Assembly: GCA_030454085.1 (NCBI GenBank)
Contig: JAKDJD010000003.1
Span: forward strand, 54,192 to 118,191
DNA from: Kocuria sp.
GTDB taxonomy: Bacteria; Actinomycetota; Actinomycetes; Actinomycetales; Micrococcaceae
Reading direction: 5' to 3'
DNA: 64,000 nt
Shown in pieces: positions 34,481 through 43,760 of the stretch. A program made the translations under genes and the position numbers. How positions within the stretch are numbered: position 1 is the first letter of the stretch; every line of letters begins with the position of its first letter. Under the pieces are notes generated by a model. It did no database searches. It was not told where the DNA came from and saw only the letters and a list, made by a program, of their open reading frames with translations.

Positions 34481-34870
34481 ATGAGCACGTTTACTCAGAC
34501 CAAGGGCCGTGACGCGGAATGGATCCGTCACGTAGGAGCCGCTCGTGCCCGAACCTCACACATGTCGCTGACTCGACGAGGCCGTTTCGTGTTCTTCGGG
34601 TTGCCGGTCCTGTCCGCCGTCGTTGTCCTCGCGGTGGCTCTCATGATGTTCCTCGTGCCGGGCACCGCGCAGGCGGGTACGGAGAATGCCGCCTCGACCA
34701 CGCAATCCGTCGTCGTCGGCAGCGGGGACACCCTGTGGGACATCGCTCGGGACGTGGATTCCAGCGCGGATGTTCGAGTGACCATGGACAAGATCAACGA
34801 TCTGAACGATCTGGGCAGCGGACAGGTTACCCCCGGACAGCGTCTTATTGTCCCGATAATTTCGGAGTAA
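34481..34870 (+). CDS. Single-pass LysM protein, probable SOS-induced division inhibitor (DivS/ChiZ type)
   Basis: 129 residues: a basic cytoplasmic stretch (1-33), one transmembrane helix (about 34-58), then one LysM domain (VVVGSGDTLWDIARDV to GQVTPGQRLIVP). The arrangement, divergent from lexA and behind a perfect LexA box, matches Rv2719c (ChiZ) in M. tuberculosis and DivS in Corynebacterium, both SOS-induced inhibitors of cell division. Function is inferred from that match of context and layout. AAGGGA lies 8 nt before the ATG. Confidence 0.8.
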   Translation: MSTFTQTKGRDAEWIRHVGAARARTSHMSLTRRGRFVFFGLPVLSAVVVLAVALMMFLVPGTAQAGTENAASTTQSVVVGSGDTLWDIARDVDSSADVRVTMDKINDLNDLGSGQVTPGQRLIVPIISE

Positions 34871-34884
34871 GGTTCGGCGGTCCT

Positions 34885-34890
34885 TAGCAT
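34885..34890 (+). promoter_or_regulatory. -10 hexamer for hisC
   Basis: TAGCAT, 6 nt before the GTG start; leaderless arrangement. Confidence 0.5.
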
Positions 34891-34896
34891 GGTGGG

Positions 34897-36024
34897 GTGA
34901 CTGACTCATTGGACGCGTTGAACAACCTGCCCCTCCGGGACGACCTTCGAGGTCGGTCCCCTTACGGCGCCCCCATGCTCGAGGTGCCGTACGCGTTGAA
35001 CGTCAACGAGAACACGCATCCTATGCCGGCCGAGGTTGTGGAGGCGGTGACCGAAGGAGTGCGAGAAGCGGCTCGTTCGCTCAATCGTTACCCGGACCGT
35101 GATTTCACGGAGCTCCGTTCCGAGCTGGCCGCTTTTGTGGGACACGGCCTCGACCAGAACAATCTGTGGGCGGCCAATGGGTCGAACGAAATTCTCCAGC
35201 AGATCCTGCAAGTTTTCGGCGGTCCGGGTCGCCGGCTCTTGAGTTTCGTCCCAACGTATTCGATGTATCCGCTCTTGGCTTCGGGGACCAATACGGAATT
35301 TGTGGCGGGGGACAGGGCCGAGGATTTCTCGCTGTCGCCCGAATCCGCGGCCCGTCAAGTTGCCGACCAAAAGCCTGCCATCACCGTCCTCTGCTCCCCC
35401 AACAATCCGACCGGCACGGCTCTCGACCCCGAGGTCGTCGAGGCCGTGTACGACGCCGCGACATCCTTCGATGGCATCGTCGTGGTCGATGAAGCCTACG
35501 CCGAGTTCGCCAGGGACCCTGATCGGACGGCGCTCAGGTTGTTGCCGGGGCGCGAACGACTCATCGTCACCCGAACCATGAGCAAGGCGTTCGCTCTGGC
35601 AGGCGCCAGGATCGGCTACTTTGCGGCGGCTCCCGCCGTGGTGGATGCGATCAAGCTGGTCAGACTCCCGTACCACTTGTCCGCCGTCACGCAGGCCACG
35701 GCCTTGGCTGCTCTGCGTCACCGCGGGCAGCTTCTGTCCAACGTGGAGGACATCAAGAAACAGAGGGACCGCATCGTCGAGCACTTGCGGGACCTGGGCC
35801 TGAGCCCCGCCTCCTCGGATTCGAATTTCGTCTTCTTCGGCGGGGTGGGGGACAGCCACGGGCTGTGGCAGGACCTGCTGGAAGACGGCGTCCTGATTCG
35901 TGACGTCGGAATTCCGGGGCATCTGCGCGTCACGGCGGGGACCGAGGAAGAAACCACCGCTTTTCTCGATAGTCTGGACAGGCACATCGAGCGGCGGCGG
36001 GACCTGGACTCCGCCGACGCCTGA
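34897..36024 (+). CDS. hisC: Histidinol-phosphate aminotransferase
   Basis: PLP enzyme of histidine synthesis, 375 residues, fold type I. The predicted Schiff-base lysine is Lys230 in RTMSKAFALAGARIGY; NPTGT and VVDEAYAEF contact the cofactor. Starts the his run hisC-hisB-hisH-small membrane gene-priA. hisD, hisF and the other his genes are not in the window. Confidence 0.94.
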   Translation: MTDSLDALNNLPLRDDLRGRSPYGAPMLEVPYALNVNENTHPMPAEVVEAVTEGVREAARSLNRYPDRDFTELRSELAAFVGHGLDQNNLWAANGSNEILQQILQVFGGPGRRLLSFVPTYSMYPLLASGTNTEFVAGDRAEDFSLSPESAARQVADQKPAITVLCSPNNPTGTALDPEVVEAVYDAATSFDGIVVVDEAYAEFARDPDRTALRLLPGRERLIVTRTMSKAFALAGARIGYFAAAPAVVDAIKLVRLPYHLSAVTQATALAALRHRGQLLSNVEDIKKQRDRIVEHLRDLGLSPASSDSNFVFFGGVGDSHGLWQDLLEDGVLIRDVGIPGHLRVTAGTEEETTAFLDSLDRHIERRRDLDSADA

Positions 36025-36081
36025 GACTTTCGGAACCGATCCAGACAGTGAGGGCCGAGCCCTCTCGACCGCAGGAGAGTC

Positions 36082-36696
36082 ATGACGACCCCATCACCGG
36101 CCCGCACAGCCAGCATGAGCCGCGAAACCAGCGAATCCACGGTTTCCGTCGACATCAACCTGGATGGAACCGGACGGTCCCGTATCGAGACGACCGTGCC
36201 GTTCTACGATCACATGCTCACAGCGCTGTCCAAGCATTCCCTGATCGATCTGGACATCCGATGCTCGGGAGATACCCACGTGGACGTGCACCATACCGTG
36301 GAGGATACGGCCATCGTCCTGGGTGAGGCATTGAAGGAAGCTCTGGGGGACAAACGTGGAATCCGTCGGTTCGGTCAGTCCGCGGTGCCTCTCGACGAGG
36401 CGCTGGCCCGAGCGGTCGTGGATATTTCCGGTCGCCCCTTTCTCGTCCACACAGGGGAGCCGGAAGGTTTTGAGTTTCACCTGATTGGTGGGCACTTCAC
36501 CGGTTCTATGGTGCGCCACGTCCTGGAAGCCTTGTCCTTCCACGCAGGAATCTGCTTGCACATGGACGTCGTCTCCGGCAGGGATCCCCACCACATTGCG
36601 GAAGCAGAGTTCAAAGCGTTGGCCCGAGCGTTGCGCGAGGCCGTGGAGTCGGATCCGCGAGTAGAGGGTATCCCTTCCACCAAGGGAGCCCTGTAG
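36082..36696 (+). CDS. hisB: Imidazoleglycerol-phosphate dehydratase
   Basis: 204 residues, the monofunctional actinobacterial form with no phosphatase domain. Manganese-binding [15 protein letters not shown] and [16 protein letters not shown] are both intact, as is the repeat-like [17 protein letters not shown] lies 3-5 nt before the ATG. It abuts hisH with no spacer. Confidence 0.96.
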   Translation: MTTPSPARTASMSRETSESTVSVDINLDGTGRSRIETTVPFYDHMLTALSKHSLIDLDIRCSGDTHVDVHHTVEDTAIVLGEALKEALGDKRGIRRFGQSAVPLDEALARAVVDISGRPFLVHTGEPEGFEFHLIGGHFTGSMVRHVLEALSFHAGICLHMDVVSGRDPHHIAEAEFKALARALREAVESDPRVEGIPSTKGAL

Positions 36697-37458
36697 ATGA
36701 TGTCCGAACCCGCGAAGGATTCGTTCGAGCAGTCCGACAGCTCGCGTCCGACCGTGACCGTTCTCGACTACGGGGCCGGTAACGTCCGTTCTGCGGTTCG
36801 GGCGTTGGAAGCCGCGGGCGCCGACGTCGTCCTGTCTCGCTCGGAGTCCGACGTGCTCGGGGCGGACGGGCTCGTGGTTCCCGGGGTCGGCGCCTTCTCG
36901 GCAGTCATGAGCGCCCTCAGAGCGGCGGGCGCTCCCAGAATGATCGGGCGCCGAATCGCCGGCGGGCGTCCCGTCCTCGGCATCTGCGTGGGTCTCCAGG
37001 TCTTCTTCGACCATGGGTCCGAGCATGGGCAGGAGACCGACGGTTTGGGGGAGTGGCCCGGCCGTGTGGAGCGACTGCGGTCCGACGTCGTGCCCCACAT
37101 GGGATGGAACTCGGTCCAACCACCGGAGGGCAGCACTCTGTTCCGCGGTGTGGAGGACGAAAGGTTCTATTTCGTGCATTCCTACGGAGTGCAGGAATGG
37201 GAGTTCGACCAGACCATCGAAGTCATGAAGCCGCCGCAGGTCACCTGGTCCGATCATGGAGGGCCGTTCATCGCGGCCGTGGAGAACGGGCCGTTGTCTG
37301 CAACGCAATTCCATCCAGAAAAGTCCTCGACGGCGGGCCTCCAGCTGTTGCGGAACTGGCTGGGCACTCTTCCGCGCGCCGGGCGGCTAGAAACCGCCGG
37401 CGCGAAGGTGGACCTCGAACATCAGGATATCGACCCGAGAGGACGTGACCCGCGGTGA
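36697..37458 (+). CDS. hisH: Imidazole glycerol phosphate synthase glutaminase subunit
   Basis: Class I glutamine amidotransferase that feeds ammonia to HisF. 253 residues, with a 40-50 residue excess at the ends over typical HisH. Nucleophile Cys97 is in [12 protein letters not shown]; His and Glu are in TQFHPEKSS. The ATG directly follows the hisB stop; a second ATG is the next codon. GTGA overlap with the following 55-aa gene. Confidence 0.95.
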   Translation: MMSEPAKDSFEQSDSSRPTVTVLDYGAGNVRSAVRALEAAGADVVLSRSESDVLGADGLVVPGVGAFSAVMSALRAAGAPRMIGRRIAGGRPVLGICVGLQVFFDHGSEHGQETDGLGEWPGRVERLRSDVVPHMGWNSVQPPEGSTLFRGVEDERFYFVHSYGVQEWEFDQTIEVMKPPQVTWSDHGGPFIAAVENGPLSATQFHPEKSSTAGLQLLRNWLGTLPRAGRLETAGAKVDLEHQDIDPRGRDPR

Positions 37459-37622
37459 GCCCCATAGTCTCAGGACTGCTGCTCATGACCTTCGGTGCCT
37501 TCCTCGCCGGAGGCGCCATTTCCTTCCGCAAGCAGAAGATCACCGTCATCGCCCAGATCGTCCTCTGGGTGCTCGCGGTCGCCTTCTTCGCCTATGGCTT
37601 TTACGTGACAACTCTGGACTAG
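37455..37622 (+). CDS. 55-aa membrane protein inside the his operon
   Basis: A GTG at 37455 overlaps the hisH TGA (GTGA) and opens a 55-codon frame ending TAG at 37620-37622, 15 nt before priA. The protein has two hydrophobic helices (residues 5-22 and 29-52) separated by the basic turn SFRKQK. Tight packing on both sides supports real translation. Function is unknown; I recall similar small proteins between hisH and priA in related Micrococcales. Confidence 0.75.
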   Translation: MSPIVSGLLLMTFGAFLAGGAISFRKQKITVIAQIVLWVLAVAFFAYGFYVTTLD

Positions 37623-37637
37623 AGGGGACCACATCGC

Positions 37638-38384
37638 ATGACAACCAACGAAAAACTCGAGCTTCTGCCTGCTGTGGACGTAGCCGACGGTCAAGCCGTG
37701 CGGCTCGTGCAGGGCGAGGCCGGATCGGAAACGGGCTACGGTGACCCGGTCGAGGCCGCCCTGGCCTGGCAGGAGGCCGGGGCCAAGTGGCTCCACCTGG
37801 TCGATTTGGACGCCGCCTTCGGGCGAGGCAACAACGCTGACGTGCTTCGCCGTGTGTCCCAGTCGCTGGATCTCAGGATCGAGATGTCCGGCGGGATTCG
37901 CGACGACGAGTCACTCGAACGAGCTCTGGACCTCGAACCTGCGCGCATCAACCTCGGAACGGCCGCGCTGGAAAACCCCGAGTGGACCAAGCGCGTGATC
38001 GCCGAACACGGTGACGTCATCGCCGTGGGCCTCGACGTGCGGGGCACCACGTTGGCGGCACGCGGGTGGACGCAGGAGGGCGGTGACCTCTGGGAGGTTC
38101 TCGATCGGCTCAACGACGACGGGTGCGCCCGCTACGTGGTCACGGACGTGACGAAGGATGGGACGTTGAAAGGTCCCAACACCGAACTTCTCGCCGAGGT
38201 GGCCCGTCGCACCGACAAGCCGGTGGTTGCCTCCGGCGGCATCTCGTCCCTGCAGGACATCGAGTCCTTGCGCGCCATGGTGCCCCACGGTGTCGAGGGC
38301 GCCATCGTGGGCAAGGCCCTCTATGCTGGAAAGTTCACACTTGCCGAGGCCCTCGACGTCGCCGGGCGTCCGGAGCGCCCATGA
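37638..38384 (+). CDS. priA: PriA: bifunctional HisA/TrpF phosphoribosyl isomerase
   Basis: TIM barrel of 248 residues. In actinobacteria this enzyme serves both histidine (ProFAR) and tryptophan (PRA) synthesis. Catalytic aspartates are in [11 protein letters not shown] and [15 protein letters not shown]. Whether TrpF activity is kept cannot be read from the sequence alone. AGAGGGG lies 10 nt before the ATG. It overlaps sseB by ATGA. Confidence 0.93.
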   Translation: MTTNEKLELLPAVDVADGQAVRLVQGEAGSETGYGDPVEAALAWQEAGAKWLHLVDLDAAFGRGNNADVLRRVSQSLDLRIEMSGGIRDDESLERALDLEPARINLGTAALENPEWTKRVIAEHGDVIAVGLDVRGTTLAARGWTQEGGDLWEVLDRLNDDGCARYVVTDVTKDGTLKGPNTELLAEVARRTDKPVVASGGISSLQDIESLRAMVPHGVEGAIVGKALYAGKFTLAEALDVAGRPERP

Positions 38385-39238
38385 CCGGCAAGAAGGAGCT
38401 GCCCGCCCACATTCGTGCCCAGCTCGCGAGTGCAGGGCGGTCGACGGACACCGGGGGACAACCCTGGGAGGGGCGAAATCTGGGGGAAGGGACATCCCAC
38501 ACCCACGCGTATCCCTCCGATGACGGGCTGACGCCCACGGAGCTCGAGGCGGCTCTCGGCCGTTTCGCGCGCGGGGAAGCCCCGGAAGAGGTCGTCGTCG
38601 ACGCCCTCGCGAATGTTCGGTTGTTTGCACCCGTGGTCGCCGAGCTGTCCCAATCCCACGTCACCGAGGAAGGGCTCGTCTCCGACAAGGAGTCGGACAT
38701 GGCGCTGGTCAGCATCCAAGCACCGGACGGACGCAAGGCCCTGCCCGTGTTCTCCAATGTGGAGGACCTGGCTTCCTGGCATGATCAGGCCCGTCCCGTA
38801 GCCGCGGACTCGAGAAAAATGGCACTCTCGGCCGTCGAGGACGAGAACCAGCTGCTCGTGCTGAACCCTGGATCGACGCTGACTTTCGTGGTTCGCAGGC
38901 CGGCGCTGTGGGCCATCGCCAAAGGCACCAGGTGGCGTCCCGCTTATTCCGATCCCGAGGTGCTCGAGGCGTTGCAAGAATGCGGGGAGCCGGACCCGTC
39001 CGTTCTGTCGGTCAACATGGCTCCGGGGCGAGGAGTGGGATGCCGCGATGCCGAAGGGCGCCTCCTTCCGGGCGGAGGGCCGGGGCCGGAGCTGAGCGTT
39101 GAACTCACGATTCGTCCCGGGCTGGATCAGCGGGAACTCGACACGTCGGTCGAAGAATTCCAGAAGCGCTTCTCGGCTCATCAGACCCTTGCGGATCGGG
39201 TCGATTCGGCTGACATTCGTCTGCGCGCCGGAGCCTGA
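38381..39238 (+). CDS. SseB-family protein
   Basis: 285 residues. A single SseB N-terminal-type domain lies centrally ([27 protein letters not shown]). Flanks are charged and low in complexity. It starts at ATGA overlapping priA. Proteins of this family sit next to priA/hisA in many actinobacteria; function is unknown. Confidence 0.85.
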   Translation: MTGKKELPAHIRAQLASAGRSTDTGGQPWEGRNLGEGTSHTHAYPSDDGLTPTELEAALGRFARGEAPEEVVVDALANVRLFAPVVAELSQSHVTEEGLVSDKESDMALVSIQAPDGRKALPVFSNVEDLASWHDQARPVAADSRKMALSAVEDENQLLVLNPGSTLTFVVRRPALWAIAKGTRWRPAYSDPEVLEALQECGEPDPSVLSVNMAPGRGVGCRDAEGRLLPGGGPGPELSVELTIRPGLDQRELDTSVEEFQKRFSAHQTLADRVDSADIRLRAGA

Positions 39239-39304
39239 GCGCCGCACAGGACCGACGACCCAAACCATAGCGGGCGCCGCCGCACCGGTGAGCGCGGCCC
39301 CGGC

Positions 39305-39331
39305 GGCCGGGCTCGATCACGCGACCCGGCC
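39305..39331. terminator. Hairpin between convergent sseB and DUF1844 genes
   Basis: GGCCGGG (39305-39311) pairs with CCCGGCC (39325-39331). No T-tract. Confidence 0.35.
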
Positions 39332-39376
39332 AAGCCCCGACCGACGCGGCTCGACCGGGGCCCTGGCCGGCGTCGC

Positions 39377-39838
39377 TCAGAAGACGGGGCCGGTGAACTT
39401 TTCTCCGGGGCCCTGGCCGGGCGCGTCCGGGGAGATGGACGCCTCGCGGAAAGCCAGCTGCAAGGAGCGGAGGCCATCGCGCAGGGGACCGGCATGCTGG
39501 GAGCCGATTTCGGGGGCCGCCGCCGTGACCAGCCCGGCCAACGCCGTGATGAGTTTCCGAGCCTCGTCGAGATCCTTGACGTCTTCCGCGTCTTCTTCGG
39601 CAGCCAAACCGCATTTCACGGCCGCGGCACTCATCATGTGCACCGCGGAGGTGGTGATGACCTCGACGGCCGCGACGTCGGCGATATCGCGCATTTGCTG
39701 CCCGATGGCTTCGACCTCCTCGGGCGTCGGCTCTGAGGCCGAAGGGTTCTGCGCTGCCGCGACGGACTCGTCGAATCGGAAGGTCTCCCGCGGGTTCGTA
39801 TCGCGGCCGGAGTCCTGGGAAGAAGAATTGTTGGTCAT
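39377..39838 (-). CDS. DUF1844 protein
   Basis: 153 residues from the ATG at 39838. The DUF1844 core runs through RDIADVAAVEVITTSAVHMMSAAAVKCGLA and DLDEARKLITALAGLV. The N-terminal 40 residues are polar and probably disordered. It is divergent from infC, a common actinobacterial arrangement. Function is unknown. Confidence 0.85.
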   Translation of the reverse strand: MTNNSSSQDSGRDTNPRETFRFDESVAAAQNPSASEPTPEEVEAIGQQMRDIADVAAVEVITTSAVHMMSAAAVKCGLAAEEDAEDVKDLDEARKLITALAGLVTAAAPEIGSQHAGPLRDGLRSLQLAFREASISPDAPGQGPGEKFTGPVF

Positions 39839-40139
39839 GAGTCCAGCTTCCCACAAGGCAACGGCGATCGGGCTTCCCGCGACGAGGTTTGTCATGAACA
39901 CCACTGGGAGCGGGCGTGCCGATGGTGTATAGTGGTCACCAGTTTCAAGCGGAGCTACGCTCCCACCCGCGCCAATCCCTCGGATTGCCGGGTTGCGTCA
40001 CGATGACGTGGACTCATCCCATGGGTGAGGGCTGGTCGTATCGTGGTCAAGCCTCCGTTTGAAAGCAACGGAGGCTTTTTTGTTGCCGTTGCAGTTATCA
40101 ACAACCTATGGGGAAACCCGCTGACTACAGGAGTGCCAC
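39839..40139 (+). promoter_or_regulatory. infC leader with promoter and attenuator
   Basis: A -10 hexamer TATAGT at 39928-39933 would start a leader of about 200 nt. It contains small stems GGAGC/GCTCC (39951-39963) and AATCC/GGATT, then a strong intrinsic terminator at 40051-40081, ending 58 nt before the infC start. The layout fits feedback attenuation of the infC-rpmI-rplT operon. The regulator cannot be told from sequence. Confidence 0.7.
40051..40081 (+). terminator. Intrinsic terminator in the infC leader
   Basis: GCCTCCGTT (40051-40059) pairs perfectly with AACGGAGGC (40067-40075) around a 7-nt loop, followed by six T. It is upstream of infC on the same strand, so it must be bypassed for operon expression. 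Confidence 0.9.
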
Positions 40140-40853
40140 ATTAGCGATCCACGTATCAATGACCGTATCCGCGTCCCGGAAGTCCGCCTGGTAGGCCCAA
40201 GCGGCGAACAGGTTGGGATTGTCCGCGTAGAAGACGCCCTGCGTCTGGCGCGCGAATCGGATCTTGATCTGGTCGAGGTAGCACCGTCCGCCAAGCCGCC
40301 GGTATGCAAGCTCATGGACTTCGGCAAGTACAAGTACGAGGCCGCGGTCAAGGCTCGCGAATCCCGGCGGAACCAGACGAACACGGTGCTCAAGGAAATC
40401 CGTTTCCGGCTGAAGATCGATGACCACGACTACGAGACCAAGGTAGGACACGCCAAACGTTTCCTCTCCGCCGGTGACAAGGTCAAGGCCATGATCCAGT
40501 TCCGCGGCCGCGAGCAGCAGCGTCCCGAGATGGGGGTCCGTCTCCTCGAACGCATGGCGGATGACCTGGCAGAGGTGGGGGCCGTCGAGTCCAACCCCCG
40601 TCAGGACGGCCGCAATATGGTCATGGTCCTCGGTCCCTTGCGCAACAAGGCCGAAAGCCGTGCGCAGGCGCGCCGTGAACAGAAGAACCAGCAGGGTGGT
40701 GGCCGGAAGTCGCGCGAGCGAGTGGACACCAAGTCTGCCGAGCCGGTCACCAACAGCATGGCCGACGCCATGCCTTCCGAGCTCAAAGAGCAAGCCAAGG
40801 GACAGGAGAGCGGGACTTCGGCCGAGCCGAAGACCGATTCCTCCGCCGAATGA
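40140..40853 (+). CDS. infC: Translation initiation factor IF-3 (ATT start)
   Basis: 237 residues if started at ATT 40140, where AGGAG ends 6 nt upstream and the protein begins (I/M)[16 protein letters not shown], the universal IF-3 N-terminus. No ATG, GTG or TTG gives this N-terminus. The first ATG (40314) would delete 58 residues of the N domain. The rare ATT start is the known basis of IF-3 autoregulation in E. coli. A charged tail of about 60 residues follows the C domain. Confidence 0.95.
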   Translation: MSDPRINDRIRVPEVRLVGPSGEQVGIVRVEDALRLARESDLDLVEVAPSAKPPVCKLMDFGKYKYEAAVKARESRRNQTNTVLKEIRFRLKIDDHDYETKVGHAKRFLSAGDKVKAMIQFRGREQQRPEMGVRLLERMADDLAEVGAVESNPRQDGRNMVMVLGPLRNKAESRAQARREQKNQQGGGRKSRERVDTKSAEPVTNSMADAMPSELKEQAKGQESGTSAEPKTDSSAE

Positions 40854-41000
40854 TCAGGTGTCAACCGGTCGGTCGCACGGACCGGGCCAGGTTGCCCACG
40901 GCTGGATCCCCGTCAGCAGCGGCCTGAACGGTCGTTGCAAGTCCGACCCCGCGCGCTCCCTGTGAGCGTGTTGGGAGAAAACGTAAGGAGAACGGCTGAT

Positions 41001-41195
41001 ATGCCGAAGCAGAAGACTCACTCGGGTGCCAAGAAGCGTTTCAAGCTGACCGGCACGGGCAAGGTGAAGCGCCAGCAGGCGAACCGCCGCCACTACTTGG
41101 AGCACAAGTCCTCCCGTCTGACCCGTCGCCTCGCGAGCGACCAGATCGTCACGGGCGGTCAGTCCAAGGTCATCAAGAAGATGCTGACCAAGTAG
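41001..41195 (+). CDS. rpmI: Ribosomal protein bL35
   Basis: 64 residues: [20 protein letters not shown] at the start, [10 protein letters not shown] in the middle, IKKMLTK at the end. TAAGGAG lies 9 nt before the ATG. Second gene of the infC operon. Confidence 0.97.
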   Translation: MPKQKTHSGAKKRFKLTGTGKVKRQQANRRHYLEHKSSRLTRRLASDQIVTGGQSKVIKKMLTK

Positions 41196-41280
41196 TCACT
41201 CGTTCCGATCGGCTGAGGCCGTTCCGCCAACATTTTTGGACCGCCCGGGTGCGGTTCGCAGAACAGATAGGAGTGCACAA

Positions 41281-41661
41281 GTGGCACGTGTGAAGAGGGC
41301 GGTCAACGCCCACAAGAAGCGTCGTACGACCCTGGACCGCGCGGCCGGCTACCGCGGTCAGCGCTCGCGGCTCTACCGCAAGGCCAAGGAGCAGGTCACC
41401 CACTCGTTCGTATACAACTACGATCACCGCCGCAAGAGGAAGGGCGACTTCCGCCGGCTCTGGATCCAGCGCATCAACGCCGCTGCTCGCGCCGAGGGTC
41501 TGACCTACAACCGTTTCATCCAGGGCCTCAAGGCCGCTGAGGTCGAGGTCGATCGCCGCATGCTCTCCGAGCTGGCGGTCAACGAGCCGACCGCGTTCAA
41601 GGCACTCGTCGACATCGCCAAGAACAACCTCCCCGAGGACACCTCCGCCAAGGCCGCCTAG
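41281..41661 (+). CDS. rplT: Ribosomal protein bL20
   Basis: 126 residues from a GTG ([14 protein letters not shown]). ATAGGAG lies 8 nt upstream. The globular domain with [24 protein letters not shown] is intact. In other bacteria bL20 represses this operon, so it is a candidate for the leader attenuation upstream. Confidence 0.97.
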   Translation: MARVKRAVNAHKKRRTTLDRAAGYRGQRSRLYRKAKEQVTHSFVYNYDHRRKRKGDFRRLWIQRINAAARAEGLTYNRFIQGLKAAEVEVDRRMLSELAVNEPTAFKALVDIAKNNLPEDTSAKAA

Positions 41662-41684
41662 AGCCTGACGCCTCAACTCGAGGA

Positions 41685-41745
41685 AAAGACGCCGCCGCAC
41701 CCACCTGGTCGTTCATCGACCCGGTGACGGTCCGGCGGCGTCTTT
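41685..41745 (+). terminator. Terminator of the infC-rpmI-rplT operon
   Basis: AAAGACGCCGCCG (41685-41697) pairs with CGGCGGCGTCTTT (41733-41745); the 35-nt loop holds a further GGTCG/CGACC stem. A short T-run ends the right arm. Confidence 0.75.
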
Positions 41746-41792
41746 CGTCTGCGCACTTCCGTCACCGCGACGGGCGGAGCACCCGCGTCGGG

Positions 41793-41798
41793 TAGCCT
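41793..41798 (+). promoter_or_regulatory. -10 hexamer for the SpoU methyltransferase gene
   Basis: TAGCCT, 6 nt before the GTG start; leaderless arrangement. Confidence 0.5.
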
Positions 41799-41804
41799 GA
41801 CACG

Positions 41805-42740
41805 GTGGATACTTTCGAATTGCTCTCACGGGAACGAACGCTGATCAACCCGCGGGCCGACCGCGTCAAGGACGTCGCAGCACTCGCGCGTTCCAGGGCT
41901 CGAGCCAAGACCGGGCTCTTCGTGGTGGAAGGGCCGCAAGGGGTCCGTGAGGCGCTGGCCGCTCACCGCGACCGGCCGATCCTGGACGCCGTCTACGTCA
42001 CCGAAGCAGCGCTCGAGCGCCACCCCGATCTGAGCGATGCGATCGCGGCGGCCGCGGGGACCGGGGCGCCGTCGACATCGGGCAAGCCGCGGAGGCTCTT
42101 CGTGCGCCTGGTATCAGACGAGGTCCTGGCCGCGATGTCGGATGCGCTGACACCCCAGGGTGTGCTGGCCGTTGCTCACGGGCGGGAAGTTCTCGGTTCG
42201 GGGCCCTGGGCATCGAACGTCGACCCCGGTCTGGTTTCCGCGATGGTTCGGGTCCAGGACCCAGGAAATGCCGGGACGCTCATTCGTGCATCGGATGCGG
42301 TCGGTGCGGACGCGGTCGTCACGACCAAGGGGAGCGTCGAGGTCCTGAATCCGAAGACCATCAGGTCGACCGCGGGATCGGTGTTCCACCTGCCGGTCAC
42401 GGCCGGCATGGACTTCCACGAACTCGTGGGCCGGGCCCGAGATCGCGGCATGATGATCCTCGCCGCCGACGGACACGGGGACCATGACCTCGACGACCTG
42501 GCCGACGCCGCCGCTCAGGCCCGCCTCGGCGGGGAGAAGCAGATCCCCTCAACCGGCATTGATCTGCGTCGACCCACGCTCTGGCTCTTCGGCAACGAAG
42601 CCCAGGGGCTGAGCGATGAAGAAAAGCTATTGGCGGACGCTCGCGTCGCCGTTCCCGTCCACGGAAGGGCCGAATCCCTCAACGTGGGCACGGCAGCGAC
42701 CGTTTGCCTCTATGCCAGCGCCCGAGCCAGGCGGAACTGA
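41805..42740 (+). CDS. TrmH/SpoU-family RNA 2'-O-methyltransferase
   Basis: 311 residues. An N-terminal substrate-binding domain (RARAKTGLFVVEGPQGVREAL) precedes the SPOUT knot with VRVQDPGNAGTLIRASDAVGADAV, LWLFGNEAQGLS and VPVHGRAESLNVGTAATVCLYA. Members modify 23S rRNA or tRNA guanosine; the position here is unknown. The slot between rplT and pheS is usual for this gene in actinobacteria. Confidence 0.92.
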   Translation: MDTFELLSRERTLINPRADRVKDVAALARSRARAKTGLFVVEGPQGVREALAAHRDRPILDAVYVTEAALERHPDLSDAIAAAAGTGAPSTSGKPRRLFVRLVSDEVLAAMSDALTPQGVLAVAHGREVLGSGPWASNVDPGLVSAMVRVQDPGNAGTLIRASDAVGADAVVTTKGSVEVLNPKTIRSTAGSVFHLPVTAGMDFHELVGRARDRGMMILAADGHGDHDLDDLADAAAQARLGGEKQIPSTGIDLRRPTLWLFGNEAQGLSDEEKLLADARVAVPVHGRAESLNVGTAATVCLYASARARRN

Positions 42741-42797
42741 CGCGGCGCCGGTAGGTGCACTCACCCTGAGAACCAATCATCGACCGGGAGCGAAAGA

Positions 42798-43760
42798 ATG
42801 GCCGACAAAGGCGGAAACACAGCGATCTTCGCGGCGCTCGGCGCCAACTTGGGCATAGCCGTCCTCAAATTCGGGGCGTACCTGCTGACCAAGTCCTCGT
42901 CCATGCTGGCGGAATCGATCCATTCGCTCGCCGACACAGGCAATCAGATCCTTCTCCTGATCGGGGGCAAGGCGTCCAGGAAAAAGGCCGACAAGGAACA
43001 TCCGTTCGGCCACGGTCAGAACCGATACATCTATGCCTTCCTGGTGTCGATCGTGATGTTCAGTCTCGGCGGGCTCTTCTCTCTCTACGAGGGCTGGGAG
43101 AAGTGGCACGAGCCCCACGCGATTGAGTCATGGGCATGGGTCCCTATCGCGGTCCTGGTGGGGTCGATCCTCCTCGAGGGGCGGTCCCTCCTCGTGGCGT
43201 CCAAGGAAGCCCGAACGAAGAGGGGGCGCAAAAGCTGGTTGGGCTTTCTCCGCGCCGCCAAGTCGCCCGAAATGCCGGTCGTGATGTTGGAGGATTCCGC
43301 CGCCGTGACGGGCCTGTGCCTGGCCCTGGTCGGAGTCGTGATGACGGTGATCACCGGAGACGGGCGTTGGGACGCGGCCGGGTCGGGGGCCATCGGGGTG
43401 CTCCTGGTCGTCGTCGCCATTTTCCTGGCCATCGAAATCAAGTCCCTGCTCGTCGGCGAATCGGCTGGCCCGGAGAAGGAGCGGATGATCAGGGAAGCCG
43501 TGACTTCGGAAGAAGGAATCGAGTTGATCCACCTCAAGACCATGCACATGGGACCCGAGGAGATCCTGGTTGCGGCCAAGATCGCGGTCGGTGGCAGCGT
43601 CGATACCCTGGGTCTCGTCGATGCGATCAACGCTTCGGAGGCGCGTATCAGATCCGAGCTGCCCGAGGCTCGCCTCATTTACATTGAGCCGGACATCTAC
43701 CGGGAGAATTACGTCCCCCAGGGACCGGAGGGTGACGACGGCGAGGGGAGCGCCCGATGA
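42798..43760 (+). CDS. Cation diffusion facilitator metal exporter
   Basis: 320 residues, about six transmembrane helices plus a cytoplasmic C-terminal domain. The TM2 metal site is SMLAESIHSLADTGNQ (His-Ser-x-x-Asp), followed by HPFGHGQNRYIYAF. Zn, Mn or Fe are typical substrates; selectivity cannot be read here. GGGAGCGAAAG precedes the ATG. It overlaps the Nudix gene by ATGA. Confidence 0.9.
   Translation: MADKGGNTAIFAALGANLGIAVLKFGAYLLTKSSSMLAESIHSLADTGNQILLLIGGKASRKKADKEHPFGHGQNRYIYAFLVSIVMFSLGGLFSLYEGWEKWHEPHAIESWAWVPIAVLVGSILLEGRSLLVASKEARTKRGRKSWLGFLRAAKSPEMPVVMLEDSAAVTGLCLALVGVVMTVITGDGRWDAAGSGAIGVLLVVVAIFLAIEIKSLLVGESAGPEKERMIREAVTSEEGIELIHLKTMHMGPEEILVAAKIAVGGSVDTLGLVDAINASEARIRSELPEARLIYIEPDIYRENYVPQGPEGDDGEGSAR

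Noticed and set aside
33996..34484. A 162-codon frame crossing the lexA/LysM control region
   Set aside because: It begins inside lexA on the opposite strand, crosses LexA boxes and lacks a ribosome binding site.
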